A stretch of 40,340 nucleotides of DNA from Pseudonocardia sp. (lineage in GTDB: Bacteria > Actinomycetota > Actinomycetes > Mycobacteriales > Pseudonocardiaceae). The stretch is taken from contig JAOZVV010000119.1 in assembly GCA_025869365.1 (NCBI GenBank), forward strand, positions 1-40,340, written 5' to 3'. A program made the translations under genes and the position numbers. The notes beneath the pieces were generated by a model, which was given only the letters and a program-made list of their open reading frames with translations, had not been told where the DNA came from and ran no database searches. Each line of letters begins with the position of its first letter. The first letter of the stretch is position 1. Shown here one piece after another: positions 8,136-15,383 of this stretch.

Positions 8136-8530
8136 TCGGCGACGGAACCCCGGTCGAGCGCACGGTCCGCCGGTTCCTCGACGCCGTCGAGGACGCGGAC
8201 CCGGACACCGCCGCGGCCTGCTTCACCGCGGAGGGGACCTACGCGAACATGCCGCACCCGGCCGTCGTCGGGCCGGCGGGCGTGCGCGCCCTCCTGGCCC
8301 CGATCCTGACCAGGGCGGAGTACGTGCACTGGGAGATCGTGACGGCGTGCTTCGCCGGGCACCGTGGGTGGCTGGAACGGGTGGACCGGTTCCGCATCGA
8401 CGGCCGCGAGTACGCGATCGAGTGCAACGGCGTGGTCGAGGTCGACGAGGAGCGCGAGCTGATCACGGCCTTCCGGGACTACGTGGACCTCGGGGCGTGG
8501 CGGGCCCGGCTGGGCGACGTGCTCGCGTGA
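8132..8530 (+). CDS. Limonene-1,2-epoxide hydrolase family enzyme
   Basis: A 132-residue protein of the cystatin-like/SnoaL fold. The five active-site residues of Rhodococcus limonene-1,2-epoxide hydrolase (Y53, N55, R99, D101, D132) have counterparts Y37, N39, R83, D85 and D116, all at a constant offset of 16, and the local motifs fit (TYANMP, ERVDRF, FRDYVD). The enzyme opens an epoxide with water to a vicinal diol in one concerted step. The GTG start at 8132 overlaps the P450 stop, so the pair looks like an epoxidise-then-hydrolyse unit. The actual substrate is not known. The offset relies on remembered residue numbers. Confidence 0.85.
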   Translation: MIGDGTPVERTVRRFLDAVEDADPDTAAACFTAEGTYANMPHPAVVGPAGVRALLAPILTRAEYVHWEIVTACFAGHRGWLERVDRFRIDGREYAIECNGVVEVDEERELITAFRDYVDLGAWRARLGDVLA

Positions 8531-8564
8531 CACCGCGCCGCCCGGCCGGCGCGACCGGCCCTCC

Positions 8565-8603
8565 TTGCATCGCTCCGAGAGCGACGTTAGGTTTCTAGCG
8601 TCG
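8565..8603 (+). promoter_or_regulatory. Promoter with a 9-4-9 near-perfect inverted repeat ahead of the molybdenum hydroxylase genes
   Basis: TTGCAT (8565-8570) and TAGGTT (8588-8593) are 17 bases apart. Overlapping the -10 and the expected start point are the arms CGACGTTAG (8582-8590) and CTAGCGTCG (8595-8603), complementary at 8 of 9 positions across a 4-base centre. This is the clearest copy of the island's shared motif and a likely operator. Confidence 0.65.
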
Positions 8604-8687
8604 GTTGCGCGGGACCGGCGGCACACCCCTGTGGCGCCACGGTCGTCCGGCAGCAGACCCGGCGAGTGAGACGAGGAGGTCCGGATC

Positions 8688-11012
8688 ATGGGATCGATGG
8701 TCGGCGCATCGGTGGTCCGCAAGGAGGACCCCGCACTGCTCACCGGACGCGGCAGGTTCGTCGACGACATCCGGCTGTCCGGCACGGTGCACATGGTCTT
8801 CGTGCGCAGCTTCGCCGCCCACGCCAGGATCGTCTCGATCGACACGGACGAGGCACGCACGCTGCCCGGGGTCCTCGGGGTGTGGACGAACGCTGACCTC
8901 GAGGGGCTGCCCGCGAGCCGTTCGGTGCCCGGCATGGAGCGGCCGTGCCTGGCGAAGGACAAGGTCCGCTTCGTCGGCGAGCCGGTGGCCGTCGTCGTCG
9001 CGACGGACCGCTACCTCGCCGCCGACGCCGCGGAGGCCGTCCTCGTCGAGTACGAGGACCTGCCCGTCATGGCCTCGATCGAGGCCGCCACCGCCGACGG
9101 CGCCGTCCCGATCATGGACGGCCTGCCGACGAACGTGGTGCTGGAGCAGCAGCTCAGCGCCACCGACGCCGAGGAGGAGCTGGCCGCGGCCCCTCACCGG
9201 CTCGCGCTCCGGCTGCGGAACCAGCGGTGTGCCGCCGTGCCGATGGAGCCCACGGTCTGCCTCGCGGACTGGCAGTCCTCCGGCTTGACGATCTGGGCCA
9301 CCAGCCAGACCCCGCACCACATGCGCAACGAGATCGCCCAGATGTTCGGGCTCTCGCAGCAGGAGGTCCGCTTCGTCGCGCCGGACGTCGGCGGCGGCTT
9401 CGGTGCCAAGGCGTCGTTCTACCCGGAGTTCCTGCTCACCGCGGAGCTCTCCCGTCGGCTGCGCAGGCCCGTCAAGTACGTGGAGACCCGCAGCGAGAAC
9501 ATGACGTCGATGGTCCACGGGCGGGCGCAGGACCACGAGGTCGAGGTCGGCTTCGACGACGACGGGACGCTCCTCGCCCTGCGCGTGCGGATCACGCAGG
9601 ACTGCGGCGGCTGGCCGGACACCACCGGCATCGGGCTGCCCACGCTCACCTCGTTCATGTCCGGCGGCTGCTACAAGATCCCGGTCATCGCACCGAGCTT
9701 CCGCTCCGTGGTCACCAACACCACACCGGTCGGTTCCTACCGCGGGGCCGGCCGTCCCGAGGCCTCGTACATGATCGAGCGGGTGGTCGACCGCGTCGCC
9801 GCCGAGCTGGGCCTGGACCCGCTCGACGTGCGGCGGCGCAACTTCGTCCAGCCCGGCGAGATGCCCTTCGCCACCCAGTTCGAGGGCATCGTCTACGACG
9901 AGGCGGACTTCCCCGGCGCGCTCGCGAAGCTGCTCGAGCACGTGGACTACGAGGCTCTGCGCAAGGAGCAGGCCGGACGCCGCGACGATCCCGACGCCCC
10001 GCTGCTGGGGATCGGGTTCTCGACGTTCGTCGAGATGGGGGGCTTCGGCCCGACGCCGCTGTTCGAGCAGTTCGGCTACGTCGGCGGCTGGGAGTCCGCC
10101 AACGTCCGGCTCAACGTCGACGGGTCCGCGGTCATCAAGGTCGGCACCAGCCCGCACGGCCAGGGCCACCAGACCGCGTTCGCCCAGATCGTCGCCGACC
10201 AGCTCTCCGTCCCGTTCGAGCGCATCACCCTGGTCCACGGGGACACGGCCACCGTGCAGGAGGGCATCGGGACGATGGGCAGCCGCGGGGTGCCCGTCGG
10301 CGGCTCGGCGGTGTTCAAGGCCGCGAACAAGGTGCGGGACAAGGCGATCCGGATCGCCGCCCACATGCTGGAGGCGGACGAGAAGGACATCGAGCTCGCC
10401 GACGGCCGGTTCTCCGTCCGCGGCGCCCCGGACCAGGGCGTGAGCATGGCCGAGGTCGCCGTGCGCGCCTTCAAGCCCCACCTGCTCCCGGACGGCTTCG
10501 ACCTCGGCCTCGACGAGACCGCGTTCCACGAGCCGTCGAACCTCTCCTACCCGTCCGGCGCGCACTGCTGCGTGGTCGAGATCGACCGGGGCACCGGGAA
10601 GGTCGCGGTCGCCCGCTACGTCGCCGTCGACGACTGCGGGACCGTGATCAACCCGCTGATGGCGAGGGGCCAGATCCACGGCGGCGTCGCACAGGGCATC
10701 GCCCAGGCCCTGCTCGAGGAGGTCACCTACGGCGAGGACGGCCAGCCCGGCTCCGGCACGCTCGTCGACTACACCCTGCCGTCTGCGCTGGACCTCCCCA
10801 CCTACGAGACGGACCACCTGGTCACCAGGACCAGCTTCAACCCGCTCGGCGCCAAGGGACTCGGCGAGTCCGGGGCCACCGCGGCCCCCCAGGCCGTCGT
10901 CAACGCCGTGGTGGACGCCATGGCCCACCTGGGCGTCCGCACCATCGACATGCCCTGCACCCCGCAGAAGGTCTGGCGGGTCCTGCAGGCCGCAACCCGG
11001 AACGGGAGCTGA
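8688..11012 (+). CDS. Molybdopterin-dependent hydroxylase large subunit (xanthine dehydrogenase/CoxL type, form II)
   Basis: This 774-residue catalytic subunit belongs to the xanthine oxidase family of molybdenum hydroxylases, which insert water-derived oxygen into a C-H bond or oxidise aldehydes. Key parts are DVGGGFGAK (233-241), SYRGAGR at 350-356 and the catalytic glutamate E727 in GLGESG. The SYRGAGR loop is the form II type, not the AYxCSFR loop of true CO dehydrogenase, so CO is not the substrate. It starts with ATG behind GAGGAGG. The small subunit follows after four bases, but no FAD-binding medium subunit is present. Confidence 0.93.
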   Translation: MGSMVGASVVRKEDPALLTGRGRFVDDIRLSGTVHMVFVRSFAAHARIVSIDTDEARTLPGVLGVWTNADLEGLPASRSVPGMERPCLAKDKVRFVGEPVAVVVATDRYLAADAAEAVLVEYEDLPVMASIEAATADGAVPIMDGLPTNVVLEQQLSATDAEEELAAAPHRLALRLRNQRCAAVPMEPTVCLADWQSSGLTIWATSQTPHHMRNEIAQMFGLSQQEVRFVAPDVGGGFGAKASFYPEFLLTAELSRRLRRPVKYVETRSENMTSMVHGRAQDHEVEVGFDDDGTLLALRVRITQDCGGWPDTTGIGLPTLTSFMSGGCYKIPVIAPSFRSVVTNTTPVGSYRGAGRPEASYMIERVVDRVAAELGLDPLDVRRRNFVQPGEMPFATQFEGIVYDEADFPGALAKLLEHVDYEALRKEQAGRRDDPDAPLLGIGFSTFVEMGGFGPTPLFEQFGYVGGWESANVRLNVDGSAVIKVGTSPHGQGHQTAFAQIVADQLSVPFERITLVHGDTATVQEGIGTMGSRGVPVGGSAVFKAANKVRDKAIRIAAHMLEADEKDIELADGRFSVRGAPDQGVSMAEVAVRAFKPHLLPDGFDLGLDETAFHEPSNLSYPSGAHCCVVEIDRGTGKVAVARYVAVDDCGTVINPLMARGQIHGGVAQGIAQALLEEVTYGEDGQPGSGTLVDYTLPSALDLPTYETDHLVTRTSFNPLGAKGLGESGATAAPQAVVNAVVDAMAHLGVRTIDMPCTPQKVWRVLQAATRNGS

Positions 11013-11016
11013 CCCG

Positions 11017-11526
11017 ATGTCCCACCACAAGGTCCGGATCTCCGTCAACGGCACCGCCGGCGAGGACGAGATCGAGTCCCGCCAGCTGCTCGTGCACTAC
11101 CTTCGCGAGACGCGCGGGCTCACCGGCACCCACGTCGGGTGCGACACCTCGAACTGCGGTGCCTGCACGGTGATGCTGGACGGGAAGACCGTGAAGTCCT
11201 GCACGGTGCTCACCGTCGCGGCCGACGGCGGGGACGTGCTCACCGTCGAGGGGCTCGACGAGCAGGGCGAGATGTCCCCGGTGCAGAAGGGTTTCCAGGC
11301 CTGCCACGGCCTGCAGTGCGGCTACTGCACCCCCGGAATGGTCATGGCCGCCACCGGGCTGCTGCTGGAGCAGGAGAACCCGGACGACGCCGCGATCCGG
11401 GAGGGCATCGAGGGCAACCTCTGCCGCTGCACGGGCTACGACATGATCGTCGACTCGGTGCGCTGGGCGGCGGAGCACGGCGGCCCCGGAACGGCCGCCC
11501 GCGCACACGCGAACGGAAGGAACTGA
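11017..11526 (+). CDS. Molybdenum hydroxylase small subunit with two [2Fe-2S] clusters
   Basis: The 169-residue iron-sulfur subunit has the plant-type cluster ligands Cys42, Cys47, Cys50 and Cys62, then the helical-domain cluster ligands Cys101, Cys104, Cys136 and Cys138 (CGYC and CRC motifs). It relays electrons from the molybdenum centre of the large subunit. In most systems they pass to an FAD subunit, which is missing here, as in the two-subunit isoquinoline-1-oxidoreductase type that donates to a cytochrome or another carrier. It is tightly linked to the genes on both sides. Confidence 0.94.
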   Translation: MSHHKVRISVNGTAGEDEIESRQLLVHYLRETRGLTGTHVGCDTSNCGACTVMLDGKTVKSCTVLTVAADGGDVLTVEGLDEQGEMSPVQKGFQACHGLQCGYCTPGMVMAATGLLLEQENPDDAAIREGIEGNLCRCTGYDMIVDSVRWAAEHGGPGTAARAHANGRN

Positions 11527-11530
11527 ACAC

Positions 11531-12373
11531 ATGGCCGCCGTACTGCGAGGGCTCGAGGGCAAGAACGTCCTGATCACCGGTGCCGCGAAGGGGCAGGGCT
11601 TCAGCCACGCCAAGGCCTTCGCCGACGCCGGCGCGGACATCGCCGCGCTGGACATCACCGAACCGATCACGGACATCTATCCCCTGGCCACGGCCCAGAT
11701 GCTGGACGACACGGTCAAGGCGATCGAGGACCTGGACCGCCGGGTCATCCCGCTGCCGTGCGACATCCGGGACGAGAGCCAGGTCGAGGCGTCCGTCGCC
11801 AAGGCCCTGGACTTCTTCGACGGCCGCATCGACATCCTGGTCTGCAACGCCGGTGTCGCGGCGCTGGACAGCATCCAGGGCATGCGCGGGAACGTCCTCG
11901 ACGCGGTGATCGACACGATCGTCAAGGGCCACATGTACGTGGCCAAGTACGTGGTGCCGAACATGATCGGCCGGCGCTCGGGCAAGATCGTCAACATCTC
12001 GTCCGGCGTGACCGGCGCGGGGCACGCCCAGCTCTCGCACTACGTCGCGGCCAAACACGCGATCCAGGGCCTGACCTCGGCGTGGGCCTACGAGCTGGCC
12101 GAGTTCGACATCAACGTGAACTGCATCGCCCCGGCCACGATCAAGCCGGGCGAGGGACAGGGCTCCGGAATGGTGCTGGGCCTCGCGGGCGAGGTCGACA
12201 TGACCCCCGAGGACGCCTACGAGATGTTCTCCGCCGCGGGCAACATGCCCGGCCCCAAGTGGCGTACGGAGATGCAGGACATCACCGACGCCGTGCTGTT
12301 CCTGGCCTCGGACAACGCCGACCAGATCACCGGCCACATCCTGCGCGTCGACGCGGGCCAGGGGGCGAAGTAG
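11531..12373 (+). CDS. Mycofactocin-type SDR, carveol-dehydrogenase-like
   Basis: This 280-residue short-chain dehydrogenase has TGAAKGQG at 16-23, Ser158, Tyr171 and Lys175 as the catalytic set, and D41 after the second strand. The insertion DITEPITDIYPLATAQMLDD (41-60) is diagnostic of the mycofactocin-coupled subfamily (TIGR03971), which holds carveol dehydrogenase LimC. These enzymes keep NAD(H) bound and are thought to re-oxidise it through mycofactocin. It lies five bases after the iron-sulfur subunit with a GGAAGGA ribosome site. It probably oxidises a secondary alcohol made by the P450 or epoxide hydrolase. No mycofactocin biosynthesis gene is in the window. Confidence 0.88.
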   Translation: MAAVLRGLEGKNVLITGAAKGQGFSHAKAFADAGADIAALDITEPITDIYPLATAQMLDDTVKAIEDLDRRVIPLPCDIRDESQVEASVAKALDFFDGRIDILVCNAGVAALDSIQGMRGNVLDAVIDTIVKGHMYVAKYVVPNMIGRRSGKIVNISSGVTGAGHAQLSHYVAAKHAIQGLTSAWAYELAEFDINVNCIAPATIKPGEGQGSGMVLGLAGEVDMTPEDAYEMFSAAGNMPGPKWRTEMQDITDAVLFLASDNADQITGHILRVDAGQGAK

Positions 12374-12389
12374 CCCCGGCCGACACTGA

Positions 12390-13373
12390 TCACGCCCCGG
12401 TCCGGCGGAACAGGAAGATCCCGTACGCCGGATCGGGCTCGGTCCACTCGGCCTGCGCGGTGAACCCCTTCGCCCCGACGTCGGCGACGAACCGGTCGCG
12501 GTCGAACTTCGCCGAGAAGCCGACGTTGATCGAGTCGCCGGCCGCCAGGGTGAGCGTCAGGCCGAGCCCCGGGATCGCGGCCGTGCACGCCTGCGTCGCG
12601 TAGAGGTGCCCCTCGACGACCTCGTCCCGGTGCTCGTAGTGGGCGTTCGGGACGAAGTCCTCGAGCCGCAGCCGCGACCCGAAGCGGCGGTCGAGGTGCG
12701 TGAGGTGGTTGAGCCGGAAGTCCGCGAACGCGGTGTGGCCGGGCGGGTCGTTGTAGCAGGTCACGAGCTCGCCACCGGGCTTGACCAGGTCGATGGAGAC
12801 GAGGAACCCGTCACCGGGGCGCAGCGCCGCGGCGATGTCGCCCAGCAACGCGTCCCGCTCGGCGGGGGTGGTGTTGCCCAGGTTGCTGCCGAGGAACGCG
12901 ACGACCAGCGGGCCGTCCGGCGAGCGCCGCAGCCAGTCGAGGCCGGCCTCGTAGCGCCCCCACAGGCCGATGACGTCCAGGCTCGGCACCGCCTCGCCGA
13001 GGGTCGCGGCACTGAGCTCCAGCATCTCCCGGCTGACGTCGATCGGCAGGTAGGTGGTGGGGCGCAACGCCGCGCAGGCGTCGAGCAGCAGGCGGGTCTT
13101 CTTCGCGCTCCCGCTGCCCATCTCGGCGAGCCTGCCGCAGCCCAGCGCCTCGGCGATCTCGGCGGCGTGCCGTTCGAGCAGCGAGCGTTCGACCCGGGTG
13201 AGGTAGTAGGTGGGCAGCCCGGTGATCTCCTCGAAGTACCGTGAGCCCGCCTCGTCGTAGCCGAACCACGGCGGGATCCGCGGGACCTCCTCGCGCAGGC
13301 ACGCCGCGACGGCCTCGCGGTCGTCCCAGAAGGCGCCCTCGCCCTCGACGGCGAGGATCCGCGAGGAGCTCAC
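12390..13373 (-). CDS. EgtD-family amino-acid N-methyltransferase with altered substrate pocket
   Basis: The 327-residue protein matches the SAM-dependent histidine N-alpha-trimethyltransferase family (Methyltransf_33): GLPTYYLTR (52-60), EMGSGSAKKTRLLL (84-97), FLGSNLGN (160-167) and the end loop FSAKF (286-290). Counterparts of the EgtD amino-acid-binding residues N166, Y206 and S284 are kept (N167, Y208, S287). The two residues that read the imidazole ring, M252 and E282, align with Gly255 and Gly285. A larger or aromatic amino acid, or a peptide terminus, is therefore a better guess than histidine. GTG at 13373 overlaps the previous stop. No egtB, egtC or egtE lies nearby. Confidence 0.85.
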   Translation of the reverse strand: MSSSRILAVEGEGAFWDDREAVAACLREEVPRIPPWFGYDEAGSRYFEEITGLPTYYLTRVERSLLERHAAEIAEALGCGRLAEMGSGSAKKTRLLLDACAALRPTTYLPIDVSREMLELSAATLGEAVPSLDVIGLWGRYEAGLDWLRRSPDGPLVVAFLGSNLGNTTPAERDALLGDIAAALRPGDGFLVSIDLVKPGGELVTCYNDPPGHTAFADFRLNHLTHLDRRFGSRLRLEDFVPNAHYEHRDEVVEGHLYATQACTAAIPGLGLTLTLAAGDSINVGFSAKFDRDRFVADVGAKGFTAQAEWTEPDPAYGIFLFRRTGA

Positions 13374-14389
13374 GCCCCGCTACCGGCCGGTGGGCGGCGC
13401 AGGCTGCTCTCCCCCGCGCCCCAGCAGCGGAGCAGGTGCTCGCCGAGCCGGTCCCCCAGCATGAGGCTCGCCCGGATCCCGAACACCACGTCGGCGGCGA
13501 GCTCCGGTTCCGCATCGAGCATCGGGCCCAGGACGCCGCGGCGGATGATCTGCTCGTGGACGGCGTCGGCCTCGACGTGCTCGTCGTAGAACCGGATCGC
13601 GGCAGGACCGCAGCCGAGCCGGCGCATCGCCCGCACCAGCCGTTCCGATCCGGGGGACGACGTCAGCTCGACCATCGCGAACTGACCGACGAGCGCGCCG
13701 CGCAGGCTGCGGTGCAGCCCGCACAGCGACATGAGGTTGACCTCGGCCAGGGTCGCCCCCGGTACCGAGTCCAGGTAGGAGCCGTAGGCGGCGGAGAGCC
13801 CGAGCTCGCGCATCATGTCCGCGAACAGCAGGGCGTGCATCCGGTCCGGGTCGCCCGCGCCGTACTCGTCGTGCTCGACGGTGACCAGCGCCGCCTTGGC
13901 CGCGCCCGCCAGCCGCGGGATGACCCAGGCCTGCGGGTCGGCCTCCTTGAGGTGGTAGATCGAGCGGTGGGTGACGTACTCGCGGAGCTGCCACAGCTCG
14001 CCGTCGCGGCGCAGGTGGTGGGACACGCCGCCGACGTCCGGGCCCACCGGCTCGACGAGCAGGGCGTCGACCTCGGCGGCCACGTCGTCCCCCGGCTCGA
14101 CGTCCCGGCGCAGGGCGGCCAGGAACACCCGCTCCAGCTCACGGCGCAGCCGTAGCAGGTCCGGGTCCCACTCCAGCTCGTCCTCGACCCCGGCGAAGCC
14201 GCGGTAGTGCAGCTCGTAGCAGCAGTACAACGCGAGCTGGAGATCCTCGCCGTACGGATCCGCGGAAGCCGCGTCCGGGGCGGCGACCGGTTCGCCGCGC
14301 AGCGCGGCGAGGACCGCGGAGGACAGGGGGCCCCGGGGCCCGGGCAGCGGCGCGGCCTCCACGGGGCGCACGGGCGCGGTGCCGATCAC
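13370..14389 (-). CDS. Haem-oxygenase-fold iron-containing redox enzyme (HDO-like, pfam14518 type)
   Basis: A 339-residue, mostly helical protein of the iron-containing redox enzyme family. Family landmarks are CCYELHYRGF (about 56-65), REYVTHRSIYHLKEADPQAW (136-155), VEHDEYG (171-177) and DEHVEADAVHE (269-279). Candidate metal ligands are E59, E137, H146, E172, H173, H271, D275 and H278. The superfamily includes diiron oxygenases that N-oxygenate or fragment amino acids and fatty acids (SznF, BesC, UndA). The GTG at 14389 overlaps the CDGSH gene stop and its own stop overlaps the EgtD-like start, so it is fixed inside this operon. The substrate is unknown. Ligand assignment is by eye. Confidence 0.82.
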   Translation of the reverse strand: MIGTAPVRPVEAAPLPGPRGPLSSAVLAALRGEPVAAPDAASADPYGEDLQLALYCCYELHYRGFAGVEDELEWDPDLLRLRRELERVFLAALRRDVEPGDDVAAEVDALLVEPVGPDVGGVSHHLRRDGELWQLREYVTHRSIYHLKEADPQAWVIPRLAGAAKAALVTVEHDEYGAGDPDRMHALLFADMMRELGLSAAYGSYLDSVPGATLAEVNLMSLCGLHRSLRGALVGQFAMVELTSSPGSERLVRAMRRLGCGPAAIRFYDEHVEADAVHEQIIRRGVLGPMLDAEPELAADVVFGIRASLMLGDRLGEHLLRCWGAGESSLRRPPAGSGA

Positions 14390-14604
14390 CGCTCGTCCTC
14401 TCCGCCCGCACCGACGCGGACCCTGCGCCGGTGGCTGGTGTCGCAGAAGGGGTAACGGCGGCTGCGCCGGCAGGCACACAGCGCCGTGACCGGCCGGTCC
14501 GACGTCACCCGGGTGCCGTCGGGCAGGACGAGCTCGACCGGCCCCGAGACCAGGAGCGGACCCTCCTCGGTCAGCACGACCTGGCGGCGGGGATCAGCCG
14601 GCAC
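14386..14604 (-). CDS. CDGSH-type [2Fe-2S] protein
   Basis: The 72-residue protein carries one CDGSH-like binding site, CACRRSRRYPFCDTSH (43-58): three cysteines and a histidine in the order of mitoNEET-type clusters, with the usual CDG reading CDT. Such proteins bind a labile 2Fe-2S cluster and act in electron or cluster transfer. Its first 11 bases overlap the methyltransferase gene and its last 4 overlap the iron-enzyme gene. By position it is the likely electron donor to the iron enzyme, which is an inference. Confidence 0.9.
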   Translation of the reverse strand: MPADPRRQVVLTEEGPLLVSGPVELVLPDGTRVTSDRPVTALCACRRSRRYPFCDTSHRRRVRVGAGGEDER

Positions 14605-15265
14605 GGCGGGCGCCGATCACGACGAGGTCCTCCTCGGTCTCCCCCGGCTCGATCAGGCCGCGGGCCTCCAGCATCGCCGCGCGGGCCCGCATCACCGGCC
14701 CGAACGGGATCCGCGCCCGGTCCACGACCTCCGCCACGAGCCCGTGCCGGGCGAGGCGCTGCACCGTGGCCTCCGCCCCGCACACCGCGGAGTGGATCAC
14801 CAGCAGGCGGCCGTCGTCGGTGAGGTGGGACTCGGCGCCGTCGCAGATCCGGTCGAGCAGGGTCCGGCCGTCCAGGCCCGCGTCCCAGCACCGGGCGATG
14901 CCGTAGCGGGGCAGGGTGGCGGTCTCGGCGGGCACGTACGGCGGGTTGGCGACGATCAGCCCGAACCGGCGGCCGTCGACCGGGCGGTACAGGTCACCGC
15001 GCCGCACCGACACGCGGGCGCCGTGCATCCGGGTGTTCAGCCACGTCGCCGCCACGGAGCGCCGGGAGAGGTCGACCGCGGTGACCGAGGCCGCACCGGC
15101 CCGGGCCGCGGCGAGGGCGAGTGCACCGGAGCCGGTGCCGAGGTCCAGCACGTCACGGCCGGCGGCGTGGCCGGTGCGCGCCAGCACGCCCGCCATCACG
15201 GCGGTGTCGCCCTGGGCCCGGTACACCCCGGGCGGGGAGAGCAGGTACATCTGTGCGATCGTCAC
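14594..15265 (-). CDS. HemK2/MTQ2-type class I methyltransferase
   Basis: The 223-residue protein has the SAM-binding motif DVLDLGTGSG (38-47), VTAVDLS (61-67) and the catalytic NPPY at 107-110. NPPY marks N-methyltransferases acting on glutamine side chains or amino groups in nucleobases. The SPPGVYRAQGDT start (10-21) is like HemK2/MTQ2 proteins. I chose the GTG at 15265, which has GAAGGAA upstream. An ATG nine codons earlier (15292) has no ribosome site. It is the promoter-proximal gene of the four-gene operon. Whether it modifies a protein or a small molecule is open. Confidence 0.85.
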   Translation of the reverse strand: MTIAQMYLLSPPGVYRAQGDTAVMAGVLARTGHAAGRDVLDLGTGSGALALAAARAGAASVTAVDLSRRSVAATWLNTRMHGARVSVRRGDLYRPVDGRRFGLIVANPPYVPAETATLPRYGIARCWDAGLDGRTLLDRICDGAESHLTDDGRLLVIHSAVCGAEATVQRLARHGLVAEVVDRARIPFGPVMRARAAMLEARGLIEPGETEEDLVVIGARRAG

Positions 15266-15383
15266 CGGGCTGTTCCTTCGTCCGTCCGACATGAGGGCGG
15301 CGTTCTGCACCCGTACGGGCGCTACCACCACCGCGTCCGCGCCAAACCCGGCACCGCGTCCGCGCCGGACCCGGCCCCGCCCG

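Noticed and set aside
5225-8530. An 1101-codon rightward frame covering several genes
   Set aside because: Its first 900 codons run antisense to the FAD dehydrogenase and luciferase-like genes or out of frame with the P450, with Arg/Gly/Pro-rich translation. Only the last part is a real gene (the epoxide hydrolase from 8132).
1513-8603. KstR-type (steroid) operator sites
   Set aside because: The AACxxGTT core of KstR boxes is not present. The repeated motif is CTARCGWCG.
8688-11526. Aerobic CO dehydrogenase
   Set aside because: The active-site loop is SYRGAGR, not the form I AYxCSFR, and the medium subunit is missing.
12390-13373. A genuine ergothioneine egtD gene
   Set aside because: Neighbouring egtA, egtB, egtC or egtE are absent and the histidine-specificity residues are glycine.
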